This document shows, piece after piece, positions 42,714 through 42,798 of a stretch of DNA of 42,798 bases. Below the pieces are notes generated by a model. It made no database searches, was not told the origin of the DNA, and was given only the letters and a program-made list of their open reading frames with translations. Source of the DNA: an uncultured Lachnospiraceae bacterium (lineage in GTDB: Bacteria > Bacillota > Clostridia > Lachnospirales > Lachnospiraceae); assembly GCA_947588995.1 (NCBI GenBank), contig CANPZI010000023.1:1-42798 (forward strand). The letters are read 5' to 3'. Numbering within the stretch: position 1 is the first letter of the stretch; the number at the start of each line of letters is the position of its first letter. The position numbers were made by a program, and so were the translations under genes.

Positions 42714-42798
42714 TTACAATCTATTCCTGATCTGTGTAGAACTCTGCTCTTTCGTATACGGCAGAAATACGATATCCGACCCTTGCTGCCTCAGGTAA
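42714..42798 (-). CDS. C-terminal end of a probable cytidylyltransferase-family protein (partial)
   Basis: Only the last 27 codons and the stop TAA (42714-42716) are in the window. The tail reads GSDIVFLPYTKEQSSTQIR and resembles the end of nucleotidyltransferases of the glycerol-3-phosphate cytidylyltransferase/RfaE type, where 'VVxLPxTxxISST' precedes the terminus. The start and catalytic HxGH motif lie outside the window, so the call rests on this short match. It is tightly linked to the downstream isomerase-like genes (13-nt gap) and suggests that the operon makes or uses an activated sugar or polyol. Confidence 0.5.
   Translation of the reverse strand, partial: YLRQQGSDIVFLPYTKEQSSTQIRNRL

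Overview
The window looks like a chromosomal segment of a Gram-positive, anaerobic, butyrate-forming Clostridia member, most likely a Lachnospiraceae. The basis is GC-rich DNA with Firmicute-style Shine-Dalgarno sites (GGAGG), a ptb-buk pair, MEP-pathway IspD, a stand-alone AICAR transformylase next to a PurO-type IMP cyclohydrolase, FMN-riboswitch-controlled RibU, large hybrid histidine kinases, and several small membrane families I associate with this group. No phage genes, transposases or CRISPR arrays were seen.

Layout (almost everything is on the minus strand, so it is transcribed from high to low coordinates). 1-280: two tRNA-Ser genes (GGA, cut by the window edge, and TGA). 435-1733: IspD fused to a P-loop kinase-like domain. 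1892-7120: a tRNA-modification/maturation cluster in the order YcxB-like protein, tsaE, tsaB-rimI fusion, small zinc-ribbon protein, rnz, small membrane protein, tsaD. 7301-9669: a BlaI/BlaR1-type regulator pair with three evenly spaced operators, one lying between the -35 and -10. 9747-14482: MtaD-type deaminase, HlyD-like adaptor and two sugar-type ABC permeases without a binding protein. 14629-15774: ribU with FMN riboswitch, terminator and promoter. 15842-16408: coiled-coil protein with an operator-like dyad. 16467-19085: a secreted lipoprotein CbiK controlled by an unusually long cobalamin riboswitch that carries inserted palindromic repeats. 19133-26854: cysteine-rich small protein, tex, and a response regulator - hybrid kinase - response regulator set. 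26938-27575: a SprA-like HExxH protein on the plus strand. 27597-31453: prfB (with programmed frameshift) and secA. 31468-33623: ptb-buk on the plus strand. 33656-39678: guaB, a GGDEF-EAL protein, purO, purH. 39740-40376: a small membrane protein with its own promoter and terminator. 40400-42798: two TIM-barrel sugar isomerase-like proteins and the end of a probable cytidylyltransferase.

How it fits together. tsaB, tsaD and tsaE supply the t6A37 tRNA modification machinery, beside the tRNA 3'-processing enzyme RNase Z and near tRNA genes. guaB, purO and purH are IMP/GMP synthesis steps, and a c-di-GMP enzyme that uses GTP is embedded in the same tight operon. ptb-buk converts butyryl-CoA to butyrate with ATP gain. 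Cobalamin and FMN riboswitches tie two loci to cofactor supply.

The most unusual signals are: (1) a family of roughly 27-nt palindromic elements at three intergenic loci, three copies of which sit inside a cobalamin riboswitch; (2) the extracytoplasmic CbiK with two C-terminal beta-rich repeats; (3) the IspD-kinase fusion; (4) the c-di-GMP enzyme inside the purine operon; (5) the BlaI triple operator with a BlaR1-like protein lacking a penicillin-binding sensor. All family names come from motif recognition by eye; no database search was possible.
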